Assembly (NCBI RefSeq): GCF_007741515.1
Contig: NZ_CP036263.1
Span: 2,667,501-2,731,500 of the forward strand
DNA from: Adhaeretor mobilis
Lineage (GTDB): Bacteria; Planctomycetota; Planctomycetia; Pirellulales; Lacipirellulaceae
Direction: 5' to 3'
DNA: 64,000 nucleotides
Shown: piece after piece, positions 9,313 to 18,750 of the stretch
Position numbering within the stretch: the first letter of the stretch is position 1
How the letters are laid out: the number at the start of each line of letters is the position of its first letter
Position numbers and translations under genes: made by a program
The notes under the pieces: generated by a model
Told to the model about the DNA's origin: nothing
Seen by the model: only the letters and a program-made list of their open reading frames with translations
Database searches by the model: none

Positions 9313-11124
9313 ATGGACACAGCCGCTTTGCTGATGATGATTTCTAGCGTAGGAGCTACCTGCGGTTGGCAGCCTATGCCTGATGGTTCCGCTGGCTATG
9401 AAGTTATCGTGCAGGTCACTGAATCGCAATTGGCCGACGGCACGGGGGCTGTCGATCTCGATTTGCCTGAGGAGATCGCTCCGATTGGCCGCGTCCGTTA
9501 CGTGACGCAGAGTGGAAAGGCTCAGGGCGACACGCTGCCGCGCATTCGCACGATGACAGCGCTCAAGCCGTTGTTGCCTGCTAAATTGGCGGCCGTCGAA
9601 GACGACGACTATCCCAAGCTCTCTCGCGATGGCATCAAGCTCACGCAATACAATGGCCCTGTCGCCGGTACGGCGGCAGGTTCTCGGTACGGAACAACGT
9701 CAACTGGAGTCCAGTCGTATCAGCCCCAGGACGCGTCCTTCGATCCGTACGCGAAGCCCCAGGCCATTCCCTCTCGCGTAGCTGAGCCTTCGCAGCGCAA
9801 CCCCTTCCCGACCCAAGAATCACTATCCCAGCAAGCGCGCAACGCGTCGAGTGGGCTTACGCAGTACACTGACGAACAACTGCGCCAGCTACAGCAGCAA
9901 GCGGCAGCGGGCGTCGACAATACGGTGCGCGATGCGCATCAATCCGTGAATGACACGTTTCGCAGTACACAGAACTCACTCCCCAATGTGCAAGCCGCAG
10001 ACCTGTTCGGAGGAAGCCAGCAGAGTGGGCAACAGAGAGTTGGCGACCGATTGCGAACTGCCGCGGAGAACCTCAGCACAGGCACGCAGCAATTGTTCGA
10101 TCATCTCGGACGGCCGATTCGTCGTCTCACTGGAAAAGAGCAATCACAGGCGCAATCGTCGAATCAGTTCAGGTCTCTACAGGGCGAGCCTCAATATCCA
10201 GCTCGACAGTCCCCAGCGGCCCAGCAGGCCACGCCCCCCGTAGCTCAGCAGTACGATCCGCGCCTTGCTGAGACTTATCGCGACCAAGCTACAGAGGCCG
10301 CCCCCCGCACGCTTGCTCAGCGAGATGCCAACGGCTTCCGAGCGGTCCGCAGCGAACGGCATGACCAACCAATCGACCCACAGGATGCAGGGCGACTGGC
10401 TCTTCGGGATACCGACCCACGTTACAGCAACACGGATTTTCGCGATCAGCCGCGAACTCAATCGCCACAAACACAAGCATCGCGAACCCAGCCCAACGGT
10501 TGGAACAACGTGGCAGACAATCGTTCTTGGCCCAGCGATCGAACCGCGCAGAACCCTAAGAGGACCGATGATCGTGGCAACTTCGACGGGTGGCCGCAGT
10601 ATGACCTCGCCGACCCAAATGACCTAGCCAATCGTAATTCAGAAACAGACTCCCGCTTCACCGACACCTCAGCACCGCGGAGCACTACCGATCCTTGGGC
10701 CAACTCTGGGCAAACCTCTTCTGGGGCAATCGATCCTTGGTCAGAAAAGCCACAGGGCCCTGCCCCCGAGTTGCGCAAGGACATGTATGCCGGCAACAAC
10801 GGCCAGGCGGAACGTGATCCATTTGCTATCCCAAGCAATGTCGGAGGTCAGGCCCCCCCCGCTTACGACCAATCTGGCAGCCAGCCTGGTGATATCAATA
10901 GGAACGTGGGCTACAACGGCCAAGTTGACCCTCGACAGCAGCAGGGCTTCGATCCCGAAGAGAAGAAGGATCTGTTTTCGTTGATCCTTTCATGGGTTTT
11001 GCTTAGTGGTTCGATCGCCGGCAACTTGTATCTGTTCTGGAGTTATCTCGACGTTAGAAGCAAGTATAGCAATTTGGTCCACCAATCGGGCCGAGTGCTA
11101 GGGAGACACTTCTCGCCCGTTTAA
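9313..11124 (+). CDS. Low-complexity protein with C-terminal membrane anchor
   Basis: Unrecognised protein of 603 residues. The N-terminal 100 residues look folded (AGYEVIVQVTESQLADG, then LDLPEEIAPIGRVRYVTQSG). Residues about 120-540 are rich in Gln, Arg, Asp, Pro and Ser and probably disordered. A single membrane helix near the C-terminus (LFSLILSWVLLSGSIAGNLY) is followed by about 30 residues (LDVRSKYSNLVHQSGRVLG). The ATG at 9313, with AGGA about 9 nt upstream, is preferred over one 54 nt earlier. The tail anchor suggests that the long repeat-like domain is held at a membrane. It precedes the YhaO/YhaN pair by 108 bp in the same direction. Function unknown; possibly a planctomycete-specific envelope protein. 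Confidence 0.75.
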   Translation: MDTAALLMMISSVGATCGWQPMPDGSAGYEVIVQVTESQLADGTGAVDLDLPEEIAPIGRVRYVTQSGKAQGDTLPRIRTMTALKPLLPAKLAAVEDDDYPKLSRDGIKLTQYNGPVAGTAAGSRYGTTSTGVQSYQPQDASFDPYAKPQAIPSRVAEPSQRNPFPTQESLSQQARNASSGLTQYTDEQLRQLQQQAAAGVDNTVRDAHQSVNDTFRSTQNSLPNVQAADLFGGSQQSGQQRVGDRLRTAAENLSTGTQQLFDHLGRPIRRLTGKEQSQAQSSNQFRSLQGEPQYPARQSPAAQQATPPVAQQYDPRLAETYRDQATEAAPRTLAQRDANGFRAVRSERHDQPIDPQDAGRLALRDTDPRYSNTDFRDQPRTQSPQTQASRTQPNGWNNVADNRSWPSDRTAQNPKRTDDRGNFDGWPQYDLADPNDLANRNSETDSRFTDTSAPRSTTDPWANSGQTSSGAIDPWSEKPQGPAPELRKDMYAGNNGQAERDPFAIPSNVGGQAPPAYDQSGSQPGDINRNVGYNGQVDPRQQQGFDPEEKKDLFSLILSWVLLSGSIAGNLYLFWSYLDVRSKYSNLVHQSGRVLGRHFSPV

Positions 11125-11232
11125 GACTGACAACACCATTCACTATCAGTGCCACTGTTGTCGAGATTTTCGTGTTACCCTTAACTGGTAGTTCAACGTT
11201 TATTTGTAAGACCCGTACGCAAGGAGGCGTCG

Positions 11233-12468
11233 ATGTCACAACCGCCGCTCCGTTTTCTGCACGCTAGCGATTTTCATTTAGAACGCCCCCTCGGTGGCGT
11301 GTCTGAGTTACCCGCCCACTTGCGCGAGGTGTTCCTCGAAGCGCCTTACGTGGCGGCGGAACAAGTTTTCGAAACCGCATTGGCCGAAGGTGTCGATGCG
11401 TTGGTCCTTTCGGGTGACATCGTCGATCTCGACTTTGCTGGACCACGGGCGATTGTTTTCCTGAGCGAACAGTTCGAGCGCTTGGCCGCCCACAACATTG
11501 CCGTCTACTGGGCCGGTGGCGACATCGATCCGCCGGACGCTTGGCCACCGAACTCCCCGTTGCCAGAGAATGTACATGTCTTCCCGGTAGGCCGTGTGGA
11601 AACTCTCGAACACCAGCGCGACGGTGCCGTCGTCGCCCGTGTGCAAGGGGTTAGTCGAAGTCAAGGCAAAGGAGTCGACGATAGCGGCTTCCATCGCGAT
11701 GCTCACGGTCAGTTTACGCTTGGCGTGAGCTACGGTACCGCCGCCGCTCCGGGTGAAGAGGGCGATCGTGTTCATTACATGGCCCTTGGCGGACACCACA
11801 AGCGGCAGACGGTGGATCAATCGCCAGGCATTGCCCACTATAGCGGCACCATCCAGGGTCGCTCTCCTGAGGAATCGGGTCCTCACGGCTGCACTCTGGT
11901 GAATGTGGACGAAGCGGGCCACGTGAAGACGACATTCGTTCACACTGATGCCATTCGTTGGGTTTCAGAAACCATCGAAGTGACTTCCGGTGCGGACGAG
12001 TCTGCCATGATGTCACAGATTCGCGAGCGTATCGCCAAGCTGAAAATCAAGCATTCTGGTCACGAGCTACTAGTGACCTGGAGAATCGAGGGTCGTGGCG
12101 AACTGGTGAATTTCCTGCGTCGGGGTGGGCTGAGTGACGACTTGCTCATTCGGCTCCGAAAAAGATACGGGGAAGATTCTCCGGTTATCTGGAGCGTGGC
12201 CGTCGAGTGCGAAGAGGAAATCGATGTTCCTGGCGAATGGTACGACCAAGAAACCATCATGGGCGACCTGCTACGTCAGTTCCGTCAATTGCGCAGCGAA
12301 CCCGACACAGACTTGCAGCTGGAAGAGTTCATGCCAGCTGCCCTGCGAGAAGGCGCAGTCGCCACCCTCGCGGAAGTGAAGCCCGAAGATCGCGACACTT
12401 TGCTCTTGGCGGCGTCGAAGTTAGGCATCGAAATGCTCACTTACGACGACGAAGAAGACGAAGATTAA
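11233..12468 (+). CDS. YhaO/SbcD-like metallophosphoesterase, atypical active site
   Basis: Calcineurin-like phosphoesterase of the DNA-repair exonuclease family, 411 residues. Motif I is FLHASDFHLERPLGG (D13, H15) and motif II is ALVLSGDIVD (D62). The usual GNHD/GNHE motif is replaced by AGGDID (residues about 94-99), so the catalytic His is missing from its normal place; further on MALGGHHKRQ corresponds to the LGHxH motif. It starts with ATG at 11233 behind a perfect AAGGAGG. The next gene encodes the matching SMC-like ATPase, as in yhaO-yhaN and sbcD-sbcC pairs, so a DNA end-processing or end-sensing complex is likely. Nuclease activity is uncertain. Confidence 0.85.
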   Translation: MSQPPLRFLHASDFHLERPLGGVSELPAHLREVFLEAPYVAAEQVFETALAEGVDALVLSGDIVDLDFAGPRAIVFLSEQFERLAAHNIAVYWAGGDIDPPDAWPPNSPLPENVHVFPVGRVETLEHQRDGAVVARVQGVSRSQGKGVDDSGFHRDAHGQFTLGVSYGTAAAPGEEGDRVHYMALGGHHKRQTVDQSPGIAHYSGTIQGRSPEESGPHGCTLVNVDEAGHVKTTFVHTDAIRWVSETIEVTSGADESAMMSQIRERIAKLKIKHSGHELLVTWRIEGRGELVNFLRRGGLSDDLLIRLRKRYGEDSPVIWSVAVECEEEIDVPGEWYDQETIMGDLLRQFRQLRSEPDTDLQLEEFMPAALREGAVATLAEVKPEDRDTLLLAASKLGIEMLTYDDEEDED

Positions 12469-12504
12469 GGCCGCTGATTTAGTTCAACAAACCTACATAA
12501 GAAT

Positions 12505-12576
12505 CGTTAGCCGCCGACCTTGGTCGACGCTCGGTTTGTCACCAAAGCCCGCGTCGACCAAGGTCGGCGGCTAACG
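12505..12576. repeat. Dispersed inverted repeat, copy 2 (GTTAGCCGCC family)
   Basis: Two perfectly complementary 26-nt arms (12505-12530 and 12551-12576), the left arm starting CGTTAGCCGCCGACCTTGG, around a 20-nt spacer. It is the same family as 316-386. It lies in the 180-bp spacer between the YhaO-like and YhaN-like genes, where it could stop or stabilise the upstream transcript. Confidence 0.85.
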
Positions 12577-12648
12577 AAACTCTTCTCGAAATCCTGAATC
12601 AAATACAGCGACACAGAAAATTATCGCTACACAATTGAGTCACTTGTT

Positions 12649-15600
12649 ATGAAAATTACCGATCTGGAAATTGATGGCTTTGGTGTCTGGCACGACCTGA
12701 AGCTCAATAATTTGTCACAACGCGTTACGGCATTCTACGGTGCGAACGAAGCTGGCAAGACCACGGTCATGCACTTTGTGCGATCGGTGCTCTACGGTGT
12801 TTCCTCAAAGCGAAGGGCTCGCTATCTGCCGCCGATTGATGGCGGACGGGCCGGTGGTACGCTTGGCATTACGGATACGGATGACGTATTTCGTGCTTCT
12901 CGCTATGCAGATCGCGGCGATGAGGACGTCGGACGTGTGATTTGCAAGACGCCTGACGGTACTGAGGGTGGCGATCGTCTGCTGCGTGAGTCGCTCGCCG
13001 ATATCGACGAGAAAACCTACAACAATGTGTTCGCGATCGGCCTGCGCGAGATTCAAGAACTTGGTACGCTCAGCGACACGCATGCCGCCCAATGGTTGTA
13101 CCGGCTTACCTCGGGACTGGACCGCGTAAGTCTTTACGACGTTATCCAGGAACTGCGCCAGACCCGTCGCAGCTTGCTTTCGGCTAATAAAAGTAAAAAC
13201 CCATCGAAGATAATCAAGCTCACCACAAAGCGTGATAAATTGCGTTCGGAGATCGATCGTCTGACTCAACAAAACCGCCAGTGGTCACAAATGGCGGTCA
13301 AAGTCTCGGAACTCGATGGCCAAATTGATGCCGCTACCGACAAGGTGAGAGATTGTGAACGTCGCGCTCGCACGATTGAAATTGCGGTAGGTCTCAAGGA
13401 AAACTGGCGCCGTCGTGAGAAGTACAACGACCAGCTCGCCGCATTTTCCGGTCGAGTCAACCTCGCAGACGATGCATTGGATCGTCTCGACGCCCTCACC
13501 AGCAAGACCGAACAGCACCAACGCCAGGCGGACATTCTACAAGGGCAGCGTCACCAGTTGCGCGACGAGTCCGAACGCCTTGGAATCAATGAAGCGATCG
13601 TGCGCAACTGCTGCCGTATCGATGCCTTGGGCGAGCAGCGAGACTGGCTGGAATCGCTCGGTCGACAGATAGACGATTTGGAGAAGCAGGCGGAGCAGTA
13701 CGAAGGCCGAGTGAAGAATGAGCAGCAACGCCTTAGCGATACTCTTGGCATGTCTCGGGGAAGTTCACTGCGTGAAATCAGTGAAGAGGATCTCGAAAGC
13801 CTGCAGCCGCAGATTGAATCGATCCGTGTGATTCAAAAGAAGTACGAAGCGGCCCAGCGTCACATGGAAAACCTCACAGCGAACGAACAATCGCTTAGGA
13901 CGCAAATTGAGTCGGCCATCGTGGGTGGCGAGCAGCACGGCTTGCCGATGGACTTGCAAGAAGCGAGCGACTTGGTCGCCAAGCTCCGCAAGCGTTTACA
14001 AGTCGAGCAACGACTTGAGCAGGCACGTCAGCACGAACAAGAGCTAGAACACCAGGGCCAAGAGTTGCTCGACGATCAGGTCCTGCCGCTTGCCACATTC
14101 AACTGGCTATTGGCATCGTTTGTAATTGGTGCCTTGTTCATTAGCATCCGGGTCTTGGTGCCCGAATCACCTTTCGGTAAATTCGGCGGACTATTGGCAC
14201 TGCTTGGGGTTGCTGGTGGATTTTTCAGCTGGGTTTTCAAATTCTTCACCGAAGAGGCAGCTGCTGACAAGCTCGACCAATGCCAAAGGCAGATGGAAGT
14301 CCTCACTCGACAGATTGCCGATACCGAAGCGGAGAAGGAGCAGCTCGATGCCGAGCTACCTCTGACCGACGGCTCGGTGGTCTTGCGTATGCAAGCCGCC
14401 GAACGCCACTTGGAAGAACTCGAAAGCGTGTTGCCCGTGGAGGCTCAACGCAAAGTTGCCGGCAACGAAGCGGCCGAAGCGGAAACGCGAGTTCGCCAAA
14501 CCAAACGCGAGCTCGACGGCGTGCTTGCTAACTGGAAAAGTACGGTCACTGCGATGGGCTTGCCAGAGTCGCTCGATCCGCAGCAATTGATGAAAGTGAC
14601 TGATCGCTACAGCCAGCTCAGCGAGCTGGAATCGCGAGCCAGATACCGTCGCGAGGACGCAGCCGCACGCGCTCGGGAACATGCATCGCTGTTGCGACGT
14701 ATCGACGAAATTTCTGAAGAGGTTGGCCTCGAAGTCCTTTCCGAGGATGTCGATTCGCTCAGTCGGCTTGATTCGCTGATGGGTGCCCGTCGCAAACAGT
14801 TGGCTGCTGTTGAGCAACGCGAACAACTGCGTGAGCGTGCCAAAGAACTCAAGGCAGAGGAGGGCAAGCATCGTCGCACAATTGTTGGCTTGAAGCGACG
14901 CAAGACAGCACTCTTCCAAAGTGCTGACTGTGCTGACGAACAAGAGTTTCGTCGTCTGGCCGCAGAGCAGGAAAAAGCGGCCGAGTTGAAGCGAAAGAGA
15001 GATGCCATCTCCCGCGAGATCACTGCCGCCATCGGACGGCACGATACGGAAGACAGCTTCGCCACGATGCTAGCTCCGGACTCGATCGGACGGTTGGATC
15101 AATCATGGGAAGAAATGACTGCCGAGTTAGACACCTTGCAGGAAGAGCTTACGGAACTATCCGAGCAGCGAGGTGCCCTCAAACGCGAGCAAGACGAATT
15201 GGCAAAGGACCAATCACTGGCCGAGTGCCAGCTCGATCTCAGCCTTGTGGAACACAAGCTTGCAGCTGCCCGCCAAAGCTGGCGTGAGCATGCCGCCGTG
15301 AACCGCATCCTCGAACGCATCCGCGCCCAATACGAAACGGAGCACCAGCCGGAAACCCTCGCCGAAGCGAGCAAGTACATGAGCGAGCTCACCGGCGGGC
15401 AGTACAATCGGATTTGGACGCCACTGGCGAACGATATCTTGCTCGTAGAAACCAATGAGGGGGAATCGCTGCCCGTGGATGTTCTGAGCCGTGGCACGCG
15501 AGAGCAATTGTTCCTAAGCGTTCGAATGGCACTTGTGGCCAACTTTGCTCGGCGAGGTGTGAATTTGCCTATGGTGCTTGACGATGTACTGGTGAATTTC

Positions 15601-16131
15601 GACGCCATTCGCGCCAAACGAGCCGCGGAAGTGCTTTGCGAGTTCGCCGCGGGCGGTCACCAGCTGCTGATTTTTACGTGCCACGAGCACATGTGGGAAA
15701 TGTTCAAGAGCCTCGACGCCGATTGTCGTCGTTTGCCAACGCGTCGTGGGCAACCGGAAGTGATTGCACCTGTCATTGAAGAGGTTGAGGTCATTGAAGC
15801 ACCTAAGCCAAAACGCAAAAAACGTCGCAAGCCAAAGACTGAACCTGTTGTCGAAGAAGTAGTAGTCGAAGTTGAGGAACCGGTCTATGAAGAGGCCGAA
15901 GCTGAAGAGCCCGACAACCTCTACGAGTATCCCTTTGTTGAACGCTTGGTCGAAGAACGTGTAGAGGTTACCCGTGAGGACTATGAAACCGAAGTGCTTC
16001 CCAGAACTTCAGAATTCCATGAGTACACCTTCGATATCGAGCCTGTTGAGGAGCCTCGCGAGCAAGACAACGCGCTGGCATATATAATCAACGATGAACG
16101 AAGTAGTGATCGGCGATACCGGCAGGCGTAG
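12649..16131 (+). CDS. YhaN/SbcC-like SMC-family ATPase
   Basis: 1160-residue ATPase expected to pair with the phosphoesterase upstream. Walker A is GANEAGKTT (residues 31-39). Walker B with the ABC signature region lies near the C-terminus (DVLSRGTREQLFLSVRMAL, then MVLDDVLVNFD). Between them are long coiled coils interrupted at about residues 480-540 by two hydrophobic segments (FNWLLASFVIGALFISI and LLALLGVAGGFFSWVF), as in YhaN proteins, so it may be membrane-tethered. A charged tail after about residue 1040 (Lys-rich KPKRKKRRKPK, then Glu/Val-rich) is extra. It binds DNA and ATP by family analogy. Its stop codon overlaps the hairpin at 16131-16194. Confidence 0.88.
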   Translation: MKITDLEIDGFGVWHDLKLNNLSQRVTAFYGANEAGKTTVMHFVRSVLYGVSSKRRARYLPPIDGGRAGGTLGITDTDDVFRASRYADRGDEDVGRVICKTPDGTEGGDRLLRESLADIDEKTYNNVFAIGLREIQELGTLSDTHAAQWLYRLTSGLDRVSLYDVIQELRQTRRSLLSANKSKNPSKIIKLTTKRDKLRSEIDRLTQQNRQWSQMAVKVSELDGQIDAATDKVRDCERRARTIEIAVGLKENWRRREKYNDQLAAFSGRVNLADDALDRLDALTSKTEQHQRQADILQGQRHQLRDESERLGINEAIVRNCCRIDALGEQRDWLESLGRQIDDLEKQAEQYEGRVKNEQQRLSDTLGMSRGSSLREISEEDLESLQPQIESIRVIQKKYEAAQRHMENLTANEQSLRTQIESAIVGGEQHGLPMDLQEASDLVAKLRKRLQVEQRLEQARQHEQELEHQGQELLDDQVLPLATFNWLLASFVIGALFISIRVLVPESPFGKFGGLLALLGVAGGFFSWVFKFFTEEAAADKLDQCQRQMEVLTRQIADTEAEKEQLDAELPLTDGSVVLRMQAAERHLEELESVLPVEAQRKVAGNEAAEAETRVRQTKRELDGVLANWKSTVTAMGLPESLDPQQLMKVTDRYSQLSELESRARYRREDAAARAREHASLLRRIDEISEEVGLEVLSEDVDSLSRLDSLMGARRKQLAAVEQREQLRERAKELKAEEGKHRRTIVGLKRRKTALFQSADCADEQEFRRLAAEQEKAAELKRKRDAISREITAAIGRHDTEDSFATMLAPDSIGRLDQSWEEMTAELDTLQEELTELSEQRGALKREQDELAKDQSLAECQLDLSLVEHKLAAARQSWREHAAVNRILERIRAQYETEHQPETLAEASKYMSELTGGQYNRIWTPLANDILLVETNEGESLPVDVLSRGTREQLFLSVRMALVANFARRGVNLPMVLDDVLVNFDAIRAKRAAEVLCEFAAGGHQLLIFTCHEHMWEMFKSLDADCRRLPTRRGQPEVIAPVIEEVEVIEAPKPKRKKRRKPKTEPVVEEVVVEVEEPVYEEAEAEEPDNLYEYPFVERLVEERVEVTREDYETEVLPRTSEFHEYTFDIEPVEEPREQDNALAYIINDERSSDRRYRQA

Positions 16132-16194
16132 TAGTTCAGGCCTCCTGGCCTAAGTTGATTAACAACGCTACCCAGGCCAGGAGGCCTGAGCTAC
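16131..16194. terminator. Bidirectional hairpin between convergent genes
   Basis: GTAGTTCAGGCCTCCTGGCC (16131-16150, arm to 16152) pairs with the arm 16173-16194 at 20 of 22 positions. The left arm begins on the last base of the stop codon of the YhaN-like gene, and the right arm covers the stop codon of the convergent AI-2E permease gene. No long T-run follows on either side. It could act as a two-way terminator or mRNA end protector, and it belongs to the dispersed-repeat group seen near 1597. Confidence 0.7.
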
Positions 16195-17531
16195 TTCTTG
16201 CCCCGTCGCTTCTTCTTCCCCTTGGGAACCTGCTTTGCAGGTGGCTGCTGAGTTCCCGTTGCTTGATCCGGCTCTTTCTTCGTTTCGTGTTTATTCCTAC
16301 CGAGCGAACCGAGCAGGGCATCGGCCTCAAAAGCGGCAGCCTCGGCTTGGACGGCCACGGCAGGGTTAGCCGCGAGATATTCAGACTCTTGCTTGTTCGG
16401 TTCGTTGCTCATGAGCCGCAGCTCTTTGTTGAGCATGTTTAAGAGTGCTTGGATGAAGGCGACTAGCATGGGACCGACGAGGATGCCGATCGGCCCTAGG
16501 ACTTGCACGCCGCCCAGCACGCTCAACAGGGCCAGCAGCGGGTGGAGATTCGACTGTCCGTGCAGCACGTAAGGCTTCACGAGGTTGTCGGCACTGGAGA
16601 CAATTGCCGCCCCATAAATGCCCAAACCGACGGCTGCGCCAAGGCGTTCGTCTATGAAGTAGAGCCATAGACAAGTCGGCAGCCATACGGCGGCGGCACC
16701 CACAAAAGGAACGATTGCCAACGCCATCGTGGCAGCCGTAAGCAAAAATACGGGGGCGTCTGTGTCGAGTACAAAGTAGTAGCCGATACCGGCTAGAATG
16801 CCTTGAGCGACTGCCGACAGTAGGGAAGCCAAAACAACGGCACGACTTACATTGGCGAACTTATCGAGCAGTTCTCGCTCGTAGTCGTCGTCCAATGGAG
16901 AGAGACGCATTAGCGTTTCGATCATGGCGTCGCCATCCACGAGGAAGTAGTAGAGGGCGAGAACCATGATCGCCACTCCGAATAGCAAGCTGATCACCAG
17001 ATGGAGGCCACTAGTGATGGTTCCCAAACCCCAGAAACTCACCTGCGGGAGTAGTTTCTTCGTGTCGAGTGGTTGCCCAAGGGTTTCTTTGTACCAGTCT
17101 AAGAGGTGCCCGCCACGTTCTTCGAGCATAGCAATCAGTTCATTGCGCTGCTTTGTCGCCTCAGGAGCCTCATGATCACGTTCGATCAAGAAGCCCCACT
17201 GGTCGTTGAATTCCCGATAGCTGTTCATTCCCAGCCAGGTTGCCGGGCCGAGCACCGAAACGAGGATCACTGCAGTTGTTGCGAGCGCAGCAACCTTGGG
17301 TTTGCCCGGAAGACGCTTCTGAATCCATTCATGGAGCGGCTTAAACACCACCACTAAAACGGAAGCTAAGAACAACGGCACTACGAATTGCAGCATGACA
17401 CGAAAGAACATCGAGCCGATTAAGAGCAGGATGGCGACCAACACAATGAAAGACACGACTCTGGGCACGGCAATAGTCCTGGTGGGGGAATCTGGCGTTG
17501 TTTGAACGGGATGCGACGGGTTTGCGGGCAT
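16191..17531 (-). CDS. AI-2E family membrane permease
   Basis: 446-residue polytopic membrane protein of the AI-2E transporter family, which includes exporters of uncertain substrate. About eight membrane segments are visible, starting with VSFIVLVAILLLIGSMFF and FVVPLFLASVLVVVF. A periplasmic/cytosolic insert of about 130 residues follows, then the conserved C-terminal block with GIYGAAIVSSADNLVKPYVL and LGPIGILVGPMLVAFI. The C-terminal 60 residues are a soluble Ala/Lys-rich tail ending KKKRRGKK. The first 20 residues (Thr/Pro-rich) precede the first helix. It is divergent from the glycosyltransferase pair, and its stop lies inside a shared hairpin with the convergent ATPase gene. Substrate not deducible. 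Confidence 0.88.
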   Translation of the reverse strand: MPANPSHPVQTTPDSPTRTIAVPRVVSFIVLVAILLLIGSMFFRVMLQFVVPLFLASVLVVVFKPLHEWIQKRLPGKPKVAALATTAVILVSVLGPATWLGMNSYREFNDQWGFLIERDHEAPEATKQRNELIAMLEERGGHLLDWYKETLGQPLDTKKLLPQVSFWGLGTITSGLHLVISLLFGVAIMVLALYYFLVDGDAMIETLMRLSPLDDDYERELLDKFANVSRAVVLASLLSAVAQGILAGIGYYFVLDTDAPVFLLTAATMALAIVPFVGAAAVWLPTCLWLYFIDERLGAAVGLGIYGAAIVSSADNLVKPYVLHGQSNLHPLLALLSVLGGVQVLGPIGILVGPMLVAFIQALLNMLNKELRLMSNEPNKQESEYLAANPAVAVQAEAAAFEADALLGSLGRNKHETKKEPDQATGTQQPPAKQVPKGKKKRRGKK

Positions 17532-17601
17532 TGTAAGCGGCTGGGAAGCTCCTCCGAAGTCGTATTTCTGGTTTCGGCGCTAACCTCTGCCAACTTCGTT
17601 C

Positions 17602-17610
17602 TGATATAAT
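17602..17610 (+). promoter_or_regulatory. Extended -10 promoter for the glycosyltransferase pair
   Basis: TGATATAAT: a consensus TATAAT (17605-17610) preceded by the TGn extension, 58 nt upstream of the glycosyltransferase start. No good -35 hexamer lies 16-18 nt upstream, which is acceptable for extended -10 promoters. Confidence 0.55.
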
Positions 17611-17667
17611 GGGATCAGACGCCCCACCAATAGCTCCTATTATTCTCCCCACCTTGGAGCCGGTCAC

Positions 17668-18750
17668 TTGAATCAACCAGACAAGCCTATGTCCCCAGTG
17701 CTGCCGCCCCCAGTTTCGCCACTGCTTAGTATCGTGATCCCGGTGCTCAATGAAGCACCGACTCTCAAGCAATTGCATCAAGAAATCGATGCCGTAGCTG
17801 GGCAGAACGGCTACTTGCTGCAAGTCATTTACATCGACGACGGCTCGACCGATAGTTCCTGGAAAGAAATCGAGGAAATCGCCACACAGGATCGTCGCGT
17901 GTTGGGTATTCGGTTTCGACGCAACTTCGGCAAAGCGGCTGCACTGAGTGCAGGCTTCGATGCGGCTGAGGGCGAAATCATCGTCATGATGGATGCCGAC
18001 CTACAGGACAAACCAGCCGAAATTCCGCGGCTGCTCGCCAAGCTCGATGGTGAAGAAGCTTTCGACGTGATCAGCGGCTGGAAGGCCGAGCGGCACGATC
18101 CTTGGCACAAGCGTTGGCCTTCGCGGGTGTTTAACTCACTGGTGGGCTGGCTTACGGGCGTAAAGTTGCACGACCACAATTGTGGCTTCAAGGCCTTCCG
18201 GCGCGATTTGATCCACGAGATCCGCTTGTACGGTGAGCTGCACCGCTTCATTCCTGTGCTGGCCGCTGCCCGCGGTTTCAAAGTGGGAGAGACGCCCGTG
18301 GAACATCGCCCGCGCACTCATGGCGTTTCTAAGTACGGTATCGAGCGCATTCCCAAAGGCCTGCTCGACTTGATGACCGTACAATTCATTACCCGATTTG
18401 GCCAACGTCCCCAGCACTGGCTTGGTTCACTGGGGCTGCTGGCCCTGATGATTGGTGGATTGGGTATGACTTACTTAGCGATTGCTTGGTGTGTGTCGCG
18501 ACTGCCCGGATACGAGCCGATTCATTTGCACGAGACAGCAGCATTGTACTATTCGCTGGTGGGAGTCTTGCTTGGTACGCAACTACTGGCGATTGGCTTC
18601 GTGGCGGAAATGATCGCGTCGCTCGTTTCACGCGAGCGCGACGCTTTCTCGATCTCGCAGCACACGGCCCCGCAGCGCAATATTCGTGCACGGCCGGCGC
18701 CGGAAGTAGTTGGCGACGAAGGAACTCCTAGTGAAGGCAGCAACGAATGA
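17668..18750 (+). CDS. GT2 glycosyltransferase, polyprenyl-phosphate type (GtrB/DPM1-like)
   Basis: 360-residue enzyme expected to move a sugar from a nucleotide donor onto a polyprenyl phosphate carrier at the inner membrane. The GT-A fold shows SIVIPVLNEAPTL, the donor-site IYIDDGSTDSS, RRNFGKAAALSAGF, the metal-binding DADLQDKP, and HRPRTHGVSKYG. Two C-terminal membrane helices (LGLLALMIGGLGMTYLAIAW and LYYSLVGVLLGTQLLAIGF) match GtrB/ArnC-type enzymes. The start is TTG at 17668 with GGAG about 8 nt upstream; an ATG 21 nt later is an alternative. Its stop overlaps the next gene's start by 4 bp, and that gene is a likely GT-C enzyme that would use the lipid-linked sugar. Confidence 0.92.
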   Translation: MNQPDKPMSPVLPPPVSPLLSIVIPVLNEAPTLKQLHQEIDAVAGQNGYLLQVIYIDDGSTDSSWKEIEEIATQDRRVLGIRFRRNFGKAAALSAGFDAAEGEIIVMMDADLQDKPAEIPRLLAKLDGEEAFDVISGWKAERHDPWHKRWPSRVFNSLVGWLTGVKLHDHNCGFKAFRRDLIHEIRLYGELHRFIPVLAAARGFKVGETPVEHRPRTHGVSKYGIERIPKGLLDLMTVQFITRFGQRPQHWLGSLGLLALMIGGLGMTYLAIAWCVSRLPGYEPIHLHETAALYYSLVGVLLGTQLLAIGFVAEMIASLVSRERDAFSISQHTAPQRNIRARPAPEVVGDEGTPSEGSNE

